Of a stretch of 64,000 nucleotides of DNA, positions 18,708 through 26,730 are shown piece after piece (within the stretch, counting starts at the first letter, position 1; each line of letters begins with the position of its first letter). Made by a program: the position numbers and the translations under genes. Origin of the DNA: Cupriavidus sp. Lineage in GTDB: Bacteria > Pseudomonadota > Gammaproteobacteria > Burkholderiales > Burkholderiaceae. The notes beneath the pieces were generated by a model. The model was given only the letters and a program-made list of their open reading frames with translations, did no database searches and was not told the origin of the DNA. The stretch covers positions 49,187 through 113,186 of the forward strand of contig JAPSLP010000015.1 in the NCBI GenBank assembly GCA_031180665.1. The letters run 5' to 3'.

Positions 18708-19883
18708 ATGCTGATCGATTTCTTCTTCTCGCTGCGGCACGCCAAGCTGCCGGTATCCGTCAAGGAATACCTGACCATGCTGGAGGCGCTGAAGGCCCAG
18801 GTGATCGCGCCGTCGATCGACGAGTTCTACTACCTGTCGCGCATGACGCTGGTCAAGGACGAGAAGCACTTCGACAAGTTCGACCAGACCTTCGCGGCCT
18901 ACTTCAAGGGCGTCGAGAACCTGGTCGACTGGAAGTCCGATATCCCGCTCGACTGGCTGCAGAAGACGCTCGAGCGTGAGCTCTCGCCCGAGGAGAAAGC
19001 CAAGATCGAGGCGATGGGCGGGCTAGACAAGCTGATGGAGCGCCTGAAGCAGCTGCTGGAAGAGCAGAAGGAAAAGCACGAGGGCGGCAACAAGTGGATC
19101 GGCACGGGCGGCACCTCGCCGTTCGGCCACGGCGGCTACAACCCGGAAGGCATCCGCATTGGCGGACCATCCAAGGGCAACCGCACCGCGATCAAGGTAT
19201 GGGAAACCCGTGCCTATCGCGACTACGACGACCAGGTCGAACTGGGCACGCGCAACATCAAGGTCGCGCTGCGGCGGCTGCGCCGGTTCGCGCGCGAAGG
19301 CGCCGACACCGAACTCGATCTGGACGACACCATCCATTCGACCGCCGCCAACGCCGGCCTGCTCGACATCAAGCTGCGCCCCGAGCGGCATAACAAGGTC
19401 AAGGTGCTGATGCTGATGGATGTCGGCGGCTCGATGGACGACCACATCAAGCGCGTCGAGGAACTGTTCTCGGCGGCCAAGACCGAGTTCAAGCATCTGG
19501 AGTACTACTACTTCCACAACTGCGTCTACGACCATGTGTGGAAGAACAACCGCCGCCGGCACGCCGAGAAGATCGCCACCTGGGACCTGATCCACAAGTA
19601 CACGCCCGACTACAAGGTCATCTTCGTCGGCGATGCGACCATGAGCCCGTACGAGATCCTGCAGCCCGGGGGGTCGGTCGAGTACAACAACGCCGAGGCG
19701 GGCGCGGTCTGGCTGAACCGGCTGATCGACCAGTTCCCGCGCTTCGTCTGGCTCAATCCCGAGCCGGAAGGCCTGTGGCAGTACCGGCAGTCGATCTCGG
19801 TGATCAACCAGATCATGAAGACGCGGATGTATCCGGTGACCATCGCCGGGCTCGAACAGGCGATGAAGGTGCTGTCGAAGTAA
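18708..19883 (+). CDS. VWA domain-containing protein (CoxE family)
   Basis: This 391-residue protein has a C-terminal von Willebrand A domain. The metal-ion-dependent adhesion motif is DVGGSMD (near residues 239-245), a form common in CoxE-like proteins, in place of the DxSxS consensus. The middle region is Lys/Glu-rich and probably helical (KLMERLKQLLEEQKEKHEGG). With the MoxR ATPase two genes upstream it forms a MoxR/VWA pair of the type used for enzyme maturation. It is expected in the cytoplasm, as no signal peptide is seen. A palindromic element follows the stop. Confidence 0.92.
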   Translation: MLIDFFFSLRHAKLPVSVKEYLTMLEALKAQVIAPSIDEFYYLSRMTLVKDEKHFDKFDQTFAAYFKGVENLVDWKSDIPLDWLQKTLERELSPEEKAKIEAMGGLDKLMERLKQLLEEQKEKHEGGNKWIGTGGTSPFGHGGYNPEGIRIGGPSKGNRTAIKVWETRAYRDYDDQVELGTRNIKVALRRLRRFAREGADTELDLDDTIHSTAANAGLLDIKLRPERHNKVKVLMLMDVGGSMDDHIKRVEELFSAAKTEFKHLEYYYFHNCVYDHVWKNNRRRHAEKIATWDLIHKYTPDYKVIFVGDATMSPYEILQPGGSVEYNNAEAGAVWLNRLIDQFPRFVWLNPEPEGLWQYRQSISVINQIMKTRMYPVTIAGLEQAMKVLSK

Positions 19884-19890
19884 GCCAACC

Positions 19891-19965
19891 GTCGCCCCCG
19901 CGGAGGCGGGGACCCAGGCATCGCGTTTTTCAAGTCGCTGGGTCCCCGCTTTCGCGGGGGACGAC
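19891..19965. repeat. REP-like palindromic element
   Basis: Two imperfect inverted arms, GTCGCCCCCGCGGAGGCGGG... and its partner ending CGCGGGGGACGAC, each carry their own GC-rich hairpin and GGACCCAG core. They are separated by about 20 bases containing a short T run. This is the widespread proteobacterial REP type. It sits between the convergent VWA and LysR genes and could act as a terminator. Confidence 0.75.
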
Positions 19966-19979
19966 AAAGAGGCGACGCC

Positions 19980-20882
19980 TCACACCACCACGTCCACCCC
20001 TTCCATCAGCCACCGCCGGAACGTCTGCAACGCCGGCAGGTGCTGCTTCTGCTCCGGGTAGCACAGGTAATAGCCCTTCTTGCTGAGCACCCGCGCCGGG
20101 TGCGCCACCACCAGCGCCCCGCTGGCGAGCTCCTGCTCGATCAGGCAGCGCGGGATCAGCGCGATGCCCAGTCCCGACAGCGCCGCCTGGGTCAGCAGCG
20201 AGAACTGGTCGAAGCGCGGGCCGCTCCAGGCCTCGCGCGTGGTCACGCCGAGCTCGCCCAGCCAGTCGGACCAGGCCTCGGGCACCGTCGTATGGTGCAG
20301 CAGCGGATAGTTCAGCAGCGCCTGCGGCGAGGCGGCCACGCCGTTGGGCTCGTTGGCGAGCAGGCCCGGCCGGCACACCGGCAGCACCTCGCGGCCGGTC
20401 ATGTAGTCGGCCAGGCTGCCCGGCCAGACGCCGTCGCCGAAGCGGATCGCCGCGTCCAGGTCCGGCTGCGAAAAGTCATAGCCCTGCGCGTGCGGCACGA
20501 ATTCGAGCGTCACCTCCGGATGCCGCTCGAAGAACTGCGGCAGCCGCGGGATCAGCCACTTGGCGCCCAGCGTCGGCATGCTGGCGATGTGCAGCGTGCC
20601 GCCGCGGCCCTGGCTGGCCACCAGTTCGACGGTAGCGGCCTCGATCTCGCGCAGGCTCGGCCGGATGCGCTCCAGATACCGGCGGCCGGCATCGGTCAGC
20701 AACAGGCGCTGACGGACGCGTTCGAACAGATCCACGCCGAGGGACGACTCGAGCTGGCGGACCTGCTTGCTGACCGCGCCCTGCGTGACATGGAGCTCGC
20801 GGGCGGCCAGCGTAAAACTCAGATGACGGGCGGCGGCCTCGAAGGCCTGCAGCCCGGTCAATGACGGGCATAGGCGCCGCAT
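19980..20882 (-). CDS. LysR-family transcriptional regulator (GcvA-like)
   Basis: This 300-residue LysR regulator has an N-terminal winged helix (LQAFEAAARHLSFTLAARELHVTQGAVSKQVRQLE) typical of the GcvA/AmpR branch, followed by the effector-binding domain (GTLHIASMPTLGAKWLIPRL). It is divergent from a Bug-type solute-binding protein gene. The 198-base intergenic region holds a dyad suitable as its operator. LysR proteins usually regulate the divergent neighbour, so the Bug gene is the likely target, by inference. The effector is unknown. Confidence 0.93.
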   Translation of the reverse strand: MRRLCPSLTGLQAFEAAARHLSFTLAARELHVTQGAVSKQVRQLESSLGVDLFERVRQRLLLTDAGRRYLERIRPSLREIEAATVELVASQGRGGTLHIASMPTLGAKWLIPRLPQFFERHPEVTLEFVPHAQGYDFSQPDLDAAIRFGDGVWPGSLADYMTGREVLPVCRPGLLANEPNGVAASPQALLNYPLLHHTTVPEAWSDWLGELGVTTREAWSGPRFDQFSLLTQAALSGLGIALIPRCLIEQELASGALVVAHPARVLSKKGYYLCYPEQKQHLPALQTFRRWLMEGVDVVV

Positions 20883-20925
20883 GCGACTTCCTCGATTTCC
20901 CAGACTTCACGACCAAATGGAATGA

Positions 20926-20952
20926 CCGTGCGATTTTAATTCGTTTGCACGG
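20926..20952. promoter_or_regulatory. Candidate LysR operator dyad
   Basis: CCGTGC (20926-20931) and GCACGG (20947-20952) form an inverted repeat around an A+T-rich centre (ATTTTAATTCG) between the divergent LysR and Bug genes. The A+T core stands out from the surroundings and is also where promoter elements would lie. Confidence 0.45.
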
Positions 20953-21080
20953 TTCTTGCAGATTTGCGCAGAATCGCAAGCAAAGCCCAACGAGGCTTTC
21001 TAGCACAGCAACGACGGGCGCGCCTTGCCGACGCCCTTTTGACCCCCATTCCGTGTTGGACTCCCTTTTCAGGATCATTC

Positions 21081-22067
21081 ATGCAACGCCGTAACATGCT
21101 CCGCCTTATCGCCGCCGGCTCGGCCGCCCTGGCCGCCGGCCTGTCGTTCCAGGCTGCCGCGCAGGGTTCGTATCCGACCAAGCCGATCACGCTGGTCGTG
21201 CCCTTCCCGGCCGGCGGCACCACCGACATCGTCGCCCGCATCGTCGCCGACAAGCTGGGCCAGCAGCTGGGCCAGGCCGTGGTGGTCGACAACCGCGGCG
21301 GCGCCGGCGGCAGCATTGGCACCAGCTATCTGGCCAAGGCCACGCCGGACGGTTACACCATCGGCATCGCCACCGCCTCGACCCACGGCATCAACCCGGC
21401 GATCTACCCGCGCCTGCAGTACGACGCGACCAAGGACTTCACCACCATCACCAACCTGGCCTCGGTGCCGAACGTGATGAGCGTGCACCCGTCGGTCAAG
21501 GCCAACGACATGAAGGCCTTCATCGCGCTGGCGCAATCGCAGCCGAACAAGCTGGCCTACGGCTCGGCCGGCAACGGCAGCGTGTCGCACATGATGGGCG
21601 AGCTGTTCAAGCTGAGCAGCAAGACCGAGCTGCTGCACGTGCCGTACAAGGGCGTCGGCCCGGCGCTGAACGACACGCTGGCCAACCAGGTGCAGATCCT
21701 GTTCGATAACCTGCCGTCGTCGCTGCCGTTCATCCAGGGCGGCAAGCTGCGCGCGCTGGCGGTGGCCGCGCCCAAGCGCGTCGCCGCGCTGCCGAACGTG
21801 CCGACCTTCGCCGAGCTGGGCCTGCCCGAAGTCAACGATTCCTCGTGGTTCGGCCTGATCGCGCCGGCCAAGCTGCCGGCCGACATCCAGACCAAACTGC
21901 ACGACGCCACCGTCAAGGTGCTGGCGATGCCCGAGGTCAAGGAGAAGTTCGAGAAGCTGGGCGCGACCCCGGTCGGCGACACGCCGGCGCACTTCGCCAC
22001 GCAGATCAAGAACGAAGTGGCCAAGAACAAGCGCATCGCCGCCGCCGCCAAGATCTCGATGGACTAA
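21081..22067 (+). CDS. Bug-family tripartite tricarboxylate transporter substrate-binding protein
   Basis: This 328-residue periplasmic binding protein of the Bug/TctC family captures small organic acids. The signal peptide is MQRRNMLRLIAAGSAALAAGLSFQAAA. The family hallmark YPTKPITLVVPFPAGGTTDIVARI follows, then VVVDNRGGAGGSIG and PYKGVGPALNDTLANQVQ. No TctA/TctB membrane genes are nearby, so it is an orphan, as is very common in Burkholderiaceae. ATG 21081 has CAGGA upstream. A frame from 20964 would add 39 residues before the signal peptide. A LysR gene is divergent. Confidence 0.93.
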   Translation: MQRRNMLRLIAAGSAALAAGLSFQAAAQGSYPTKPITLVVPFPAGGTTDIVARIVADKLGQQLGQAVVVDNRGGAGGSIGTSYLAKATPDGYTIGIATASTHGINPAIYPRLQYDATKDFTTITNLASVPNVMSVHPSVKANDMKAFIALAQSQPNKLAYGSAGNGSVSHMMGELFKLSSKTELLHVPYKGVGPALNDTLANQVQILFDNLPSSLPFIQGGKLRALAVAAPKRVAALPNVPTFAELGLPEVNDSSWFGLIAPAKLPADIQTKLHDATVKVLAMPEVKEKFEKLGATPVGDTPAHFATQIKNEVAKNKRIAAAAKISMD

Positions 22068-22092
22068 GCCGCAAGACCGAGCCGCAAGCATC

Positions 22093-22974
22093 ATGACCGA
22101 AGCAGACCGAAAGAGCGCGGCGCGCCCTTACTTCCTGCAGTTGCCGGAAGGCGAGAGCAGCCCGCTCTTTCTCGATTCGCCGCATAGCGCGACCACCTAC
22201 CCGGCGGACTTCCGCTACGCCGCCGGGCTGCCCCTGAACCTGCTGCGCCAGGCCGAGGACACCTTCGTCGACGAGCTGTACGCCGACGCGCCGAAGCAGG
22301 GCATCGCGCTGCTGTGCGCGGGCTTTCCGCGCAGCTACCTCGATGCCAACCGCGGCATCGAGGAAATCGACCAGGCCCTGCTCGACGCCCCCTGGCCGGG
22401 ACCGATGCAGGAAACGCCCAAGACCCGGCTCGGCAAGGGCCTGGTCTGGCGCGTGCTCGACACCGGTGAGGCGATCTACGATCGGCAGCTGAGCGTGGCC
22501 GAGGTGCAGGCGCGCATCGAGCGCTACTACCTGCCCTACTACGCCCAGTTGCAGAAGCTGGCCGACCGGGCAATCGCCGAGCACGGCAGCGCGTGGCACA
22601 TCAACTGCCACTCGATGCCCAGCGAGGCGGCCCAATACGCCACCGAGCATCCGGGCCTGCAGCATCCGGACTTCGTGGTGGGAGATCGCGACGGCACCAC
22701 CTGCGACAAGCGTTTCACCGACCTGGTCGAAGGCGTGCTCAAGGAAATGGGCTACGACGTCTGGCGCAACCATCCCTACAAGGGCGTGGAGATCGTGCGC
22801 GTGGTCGGCCAGCCCCAGGCCGGCCGCCACAGCCTGCAGCTCGAAATCAATCGCAAGCTGTATATGGACGAGGTGGCGCTGACGCGCAATGCGGGCTTCG
22901 ACAAGCTCAAGCGCGACCTGAACGCCTTGCTTGCCGAGCTGGATCGCTTCGCCCGTTCGGCCGCGACGCGCTAG
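22093..22974 (+). CDS. N-formylglutamate amidohydrolase family protein
   Basis: This 293-residue protein is related to HutG-type N-formylglutamate deformylase. Motifs seen are SPLFLDSPHSATTYP near residue 20, DRTFVDELY-like sequence (DTFVDELYADAP), SYLDANRGIEEID, and the metal-binding HINCHSMPSEAAQ. The reaction releases formate from N-formylglutamate in histidine breakdown, but no hut genes are nearby, so the true substrate may differ. The start is 25 bases after the Bug gene, indicating co-transcription with it and a possible link in substrate. Confidence 0.88.
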   Translation: MTEADRKSAARPYFLQLPEGESSPLFLDSPHSATTYPADFRYAAGLPLNLLRQAEDTFVDELYADAPKQGIALLCAGFPRSYLDANRGIEEIDQALLDAPWPGPMQETPKTRLGKGLVWRVLDTGEAIYDRQLSVAEVQARIERYYLPYYAQLQKLADRAIAEHGSAWHINCHSMPSEAAQYATEHPGLQHPDFVVGDRDGTTCDKRFTDLVEGVLKEMGYDVWRNHPYKGVEIVRVVGQPQAGRHSLQLEINRKLYMDEVALTRNAGFDKLKRDLNALLAELDRFARSAATR

Positions 22975-23161
22975 TCCGGCCGCAGTCCGGACCGATCCGG
23001 TGCTCGCCAGGGCGCCGGATCGGGCCCGCTACGCGGCTTGGGACTGACCCTAGGTTGGCGGCGCTGAGGAACTTTGTGCAAAGGGTTTCCTCTATCATGG
23101 CAGTCTTTTGCCAACCACTTCGCCTCCGAAGCAAGCAGATCCCGTGATCCGACGAATTTCC

Positions 23162-23968
23162 ATGCGGCTGCGCGCCCTGGCCGCGGCGGCCGCCGCCCTG
23201 ATGCTGGCCGCCTGCGCCACCGCACCCGACGCGCCAGGCGACAGCGCCGGCCAACAGGCCCAGGCGCCCGCCGCCAGCCCGGCACCGCAGCCCCCCGCGC
23301 CCGCACCGCGCGGCGCGACTTCCTACTCCGACAAGCAGGCGGTGCCGCCGCCGGACAACGACAACTCCCCGACCAAGACCGTCACGCTGCCGTCCACCGG
23401 CCGCGTCAGCCTGGCCGAATACCGTGCGCAGATGCGCGAGCAGCTGATGCGCAGCGAGAACGCCAGCGCCGACGTGGCCGATTGCGCCGCGCACGCGAGC
23501 TGGGTGGTGCCGCGCTCGGCGACCTACGACGCGCTGCGCATTCCGACCGGCGCGCTGGCGTCGGGACAGGCCTCGGTCGAAAGCTGGGAAGGCCGCTTCT
23601 CGCGCGGCAAGCAGGCGGTGCCGGTCACCTCGGTGGTGACCTTCTCCGCCGCCGCGCATCGCCGCAACGGGCAATCGCGCTGGGACCCGGTCAAGGTCCG
23701 CTGCGGCTATGACGACGGCATGATGCTGGCCTACGAACTGCTGGACGACGACGGCGACATCATCGTCGAACCGGCCGCCAAGCCGGCCGTCAGCGTCGCG
23801 CCGCGCAACGTCACGGCCAAGGGCCGCAAGGCGAAGGCGACCAAGTCGAGCCGCTCGGGCAAGGCCGCGGCGTCGGCCCGATCGTCCGGCGGCACGAAAA
23901 AGGCCACGGCAAAATCCGGCGGTTCCAGCAGCAAGTCGACGAAGAAGACCAGCAAGTCGTCGCGGTGA
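23162..23968 (+). CDS. Lipoprotein with Lys/Ser/Ala-rich histone-like tail, function unknown
   Basis: This 268-residue protein has a signal (MRLRALAAAAAALMLAAC) with lipobox LAAC, so the mature form starts at a lipidated Cys. A Pro/Ala-rich linker follows. A conserved-looking domain comes next (about 85-195), with DCAAHASWVVPRSATYDALRI and VPVTSVVTFSAAAHRRNG. The last 60 residues are almost only Lys, Ser, Ala, Gly, Arg and Thr in histone-H1-like repeats. ATG 23162 is used; GTG 23144 in frame is an alternative. The central domain may be the one annotated as BspC in Burkholderiaceae, but I am not certain. A periplasmic or outer-membrane location is expected. Confidence 0.75.
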   Translation: MRLRALAAAAAALMLAACATAPDAPGDSAGQQAQAPAASPAPQPPAPAPRGATSYSDKQAVPPPDNDNSPTKTVTLPSTGRVSLAEYRAQMREQLMRSENASADVADCAAHASWVVPRSATYDALRIPTGALASGQASVESWEGRFSRGKQAVPVTSVVTFSAAAHRRNGQSRWDPVKVRCGYDDGMMLAYELLDDDGDIIVEPAAKPAVSVAPRNVTAKGRKAKATKSSRSGKAAASARSSGGTKKATAKSGGSSSKSTKKTSKSSR

Positions 23969-24026
23969 CGCTGCCGCGCTGCATCGTCACGATTGCCGCT
24001 GCATTGCGACTCAATTGCCGCTGAAT

Positions 24027-24050
24027 CGCCGCCGCATCCCAGCGGCGGCG
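24027..24050. other. GC-rich stem-loop between convergent genes
   Basis: CGCCGCCGC pairs perfectly with GCGGCGGCG over a six-base loop. It lies just after the carboxypeptidase stop on the minus strand. No T run follows on either strand, so a terminator role is only possible. Confidence 0.4.
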
Positions 24051-24054
24051 TGGC

Positions 24055-25212
24055 TCAGTCCAGCTGCGCCAGGATCGCCTGCAGCATTGCGGCGCCCAGC
24101 AGTGCGCTGCGGGCGCCGTTCCAGCCCACCTCGGGCTGCGGCAGGTCGGCGTTGTCCTTGAACGGCATCTCCAGCGTCAGCGACAGGCAGCCGAACGCGT
24201 GGCCGATGTACTTGGAGGCCAGCTTCAGCGCATCGGCGTTGTACTTGCTCGCGGCATAGCCATGCACGTCCTGGAAGTCCGGCGTGGCGCGCTTGAACGC
24301 CTCGACGAAGCGCGCCTGCGCGACGCGCTGGGACTCGGTGAAGCTCGGCAGCATCTCGCTGCCGGCGATGAAGTTGTACGGCAGCCCCTCGTCGCCGTGG
24401 ATGTCGAAGAACAGGTCGCAGCCGGTCGACTCGATCGCGCGGCGCACGTGATAGACCTCGGGGCTGGTATCGAGGCTCGGCGCCATCCATTCGCGGTTCA
24501 GGTTCGCGCCGGCCGCGTTGGTGCGCAGGTTGCCCAGCGCCGAGCCGTCCGGGTTCATGTTCGGCACGATATGGAACACCGCCTTCTGCAGCAGCCGCTC
24601 GGCGACGCCGTCGCCGGCCCAGACGCCGGTGCCGGTCAGCCGCTGCAGCACGCCCTCGACGAACCATTCGGCCATGGTCTCGCCCGGATGCTGGCGCGCG
24701 ATCATCCAGATGGTCTTGCGGCCATCATTGCTACCTTCTGGGGGCGTGCCGATCGTCACCGCAGTCATGTCGCGGCCCTCGACGGTGCTGCCCAGATGCG
24801 TCAGCCGTGCGCGCGGCGAGCGCTGGCAGGTGCCCAGCAGCGCCAGATGGCGCTCCTGCGGATACGGCTCGAAGTAGGCCAACCAGACGCTGTCGTGCGC
24901 GGGCGTGAATTCGACCGTCATCACCTGCCCGTCGAAGCGCGTCGGCACGCGGAACCACTGCACGCGGTCGTACGAGGCCACGGCCCGGTAGTCGCGCCAA
25001 CCGTCCGGATACGTGCAATCGCCGGCGTTCAGGAATTGCAGCCGGCAGGCTTGGCCGGCCGCGCCATGCAGCCCGAAATGGAACCACTGGCGAAATTCCG
25101 CGTGCGAATCGGCGCGGATGCGCAGCCGGATATCGTCGGCACGGTCCAGCGCCTCGACTTCGATCGCGCCGGAATCGAACCGGCTGGAGATATGCAGCGC
25201 TGCGGTCTTCAT
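24055..25212 (-). CDS. M14 family carboxypeptidase, cytosolic (CCP-like) type
   Basis: This 385-residue zinc carboxypeptidase belongs to the cytosolic carboxypeptidase branch, whose eukaryotic members remove glutamates from tubulin. Bacterial members exist in Pseudomonas and Burkholderia, with unknown substrates. An N-terminal beta-rich domain of about 120 residues (WFHFGLHGAAGQ) is followed by the catalytic domain. Zinc ligands are in RQHPGET (HxxE) and DIHGDEG, NLNREW carries the substrate-binding Asn-Arg, and the catalytic Glu is in TLEMPF. No signal peptide is present. ATG 25212 is used; an ATG five codons upstream is possible. Confidence 0.92.
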   Translation of the reverse strand: MKTAALHISSRFDSGAIEVEALDRADDIRLRIRADSHAEFRQWFHFGLHGAAGQACRLQFLNAGDCTYPDGWRDYRAVASYDRVQWFRVPTRFDGQVMTVEFTPAHDSVWLAYFEPYPQERHLALLGTCQRSPRARLTHLGSTVEGRDMTAVTIGTPPEGSNDGRKTIWMIARQHPGETMAEWFVEGVLQRLTGTGVWAGDGVAERLLQKAVFHIVPNMNPDGSALGNLRTNAAGANLNREWMAPSLDTSPEVYHVRRAIESTGCDLFFDIHGDEGLPYNFIAGSEMLPSFTESQRVAQARFVEAFKRATPDFQDVHGYAASKYNADALKLASKYIGHAFGCLSLTLEMPFKDNADLPQPEVGWNGARSALLGAAMLQAILAQLD

Positions 25213-25302
25213 GTCTGAGCCTCGCAAGACGAAGTTGTTGTTGGCCGCGTTGTTGGCCGGCCCGGTGTGTGGCCCTCGGCCCGATGCACCGGGCGCGCGG
25301 CG

Positions 25303-26100
25303 TCAGTCTTCCAGCCGGCGGCGGAACACCCAGCGCGTCGCGTCCGACGCCTTCGCGTCGTAGGCGTAGCCGTCCTCGGCAAACTTCTTCAGGCCGGCCG
25401 GATCGGTGATGCGCCGGGTCACCGCGAAGCGCGTCATCGTGCCGCGCGCCCGCTTGGCATGGAAGGAGATGATCTTGTAGCGGCCGCCCTTCCAGTCCTC
25501 GAACACCGGCGTGATCACGCGTGCGTTCAGCAGCTTGGGACGGACCGCCTTGAAATATTCCTCGGAAGCGAGGTTGACCAGCGTCGGCGCGCCCTCGCCC
25601 TTCAGCGCGGCGAGGTCCTTGTTCAGCAGCTGCGTCACGTCGTCGCCCCAGAACGCATACAGGTCCTTGCCGGCCTCGTTGGCCAGCCGCGTACCCATCT
25701 CGAGGCGGTACGGCTGCATCCAGTCCAGCGGCCGCAGCACGCCGTACAGGCCCGACAGGATGCGCACATGGCGCTGCGCGAAGGCCAGGTCGTCGTCGGA
25801 CAGGCTCGGCGCGTCGAGTCCTTCGTAGACATCGCCGTTGAAGGCCAGCGCCGCGGGCTTGCTGTTGCGCGCGGTGAATTTGGGCGACCAGTCGGCGTAG
25901 CGGGTCGCGTTCAGCACCGCCAGCTTGTCCGAGATGTCCATCAGCGTGCCGATTTCCTGGGGCGCCAGCGCGCGCAGACGTTCGATCAGCTGCGCCGAAC
26001 GCGGGAGCAGCCGCGGCAGGTGGCTGGCATCGAGCGGGGGGCGGACGCGGGGCGGCGTCTCGTAGTCCAGCGACTTGGCGGGCGACAGAACGATCAACAT
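25303..26100 (-). CDS. yaaA: Peroxide stress protein YaaA (DUF328)
   Basis: This 265-residue protein of the YaaA family lowers free iron and binds DNA during peroxide stress in E. coli. The start [14 protein letters not shown] is the family signature, and [22 protein letters not shown] and [10 protein letters not shown] are the other conserved blocks. ATG 26100 is fixed by this signature. It is divergent from a PIN-domain gene with only 38 bases between the starts, so the two promoters must overlap. No operon partner is seen downstream. Confidence 0.95.
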   Translation of the reverse strand: MLIVLSPAKSLDYETPPRVRPPLDASHLPRLLPRSAQLIERLRALAPQEIGTLMDISDKLAVLNATRYADWSPKFTARNSKPAALAFNGDVYEGLDAPSLSDDDLAFAQRHVRILSGLYGVLRPLDWMQPYRLEMGTRLANEAGKDLYAFWGDDVTQLLNKDLAALKGEGAPTLVNLASEEYFKAVRPKLLNARVITPVFEDWKGGRYKIISFHAKRARGTMTRFAVTRRITDPAGLKKFAEDGYAYDAKASDATRWVFRRRLED

Positions 26101-26138
26101 GGCAGAATGCGGCAGAAACAAAGTTCCGATTGTAACGA

Positions 26139-26660
26139 ATGCTCAACCCCTCTACCGGGCCCGACACCGCGCCCGCGCTGCCGAACTCGGCGCCCGACGA
26201 CGCCTCCCCGCCCCGCGTGGTACTGGACTCCAACGTCTGGATCGACCTGCTGGTATTCCGCGATCCGCATGCCGAGCCGATCCGCACCGCCTTGCAGGAC
26301 GGCGCCATCGCCCCGCTGATCCGCGCCGATTGCCGCGAGGAATTGCGCCGGGTACTGGCCTATCCGCAGTTCGCGCGCTTCGAGGTCGATATCGACGAGG
26401 CGCTGGCGACCGTGGACCGGCTGACCACCGCGGTCGCGCCGCCCTGTCCGACGCAGGCCGAGGCCACCCGGTTGCCGCGCTGCCGCGACGGCGACGATCA
26501 GAAGTTCATCGAACTGGCGCACTTCGCCGGCGCCGATTGCCTGGTGTCGAAGGACAAGGCGGTGCTCAAGCTCGCGGGGAGGCTGCGCCGCAGCAGCGGC
26601 GTCGCGGTATTGACGCCGCAGGCCTTCGCGCCCTGGCTGGCCGCGCAGCCGGCACGCTAG
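26139..26660 (+). CDS. PIN-domain protein (putative toxin component, COG1569-like)
   Basis: This 173-residue protein has a PIN ribonuclease fold. The first acidic residue is in [13 protein letters not shown] near residue 30. Further conserved acids follow in [27 protein letters not shown] and [12 protein letters not shown]. Members of this group are listed as toxins of toxin-antitoxin pairs. No antitoxin-sized gene lies next to it, as yaaA is divergent and an aminotransferase follows. It may therefore be an orphan PIN nuclease with a housekeeping role. Confidence 0.85.
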   Translation: MLNPSTGPDTAPALPNSAPDDASPPRVVLDSNVWIDLLVFRDPHAEPIRTALQDGAIAPLIRADCREELRRVLAYPQFARFEVDIDEALATVDRLTTAVAPPCPTQAEATRLPRCRDGDDQKFIELAHFAGADCLVSKDKAVLKLAGRLRRSSGVAVLTPQAFAPWLAAQPAR

Positions 26661-26698
26661 AATCGCCTCCGATTGCCAGCCTGACATCACGCCATCCG

Positions 26699-26724
26699 AT
26701 TGACGATTTGACGATTTGACGATT
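26699..26724 (+). repeat. Short tandem repeat TTGACGAT x3
   Basis: Three consecutive copies of an eight-base unit (TTGACGAT) lie just before the aminotransferase start. The unit resembles a -35 hexamer, but no matching -10 is clear. Confidence 0.7.
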
Positions 26725-26730
26725 GAAGAC

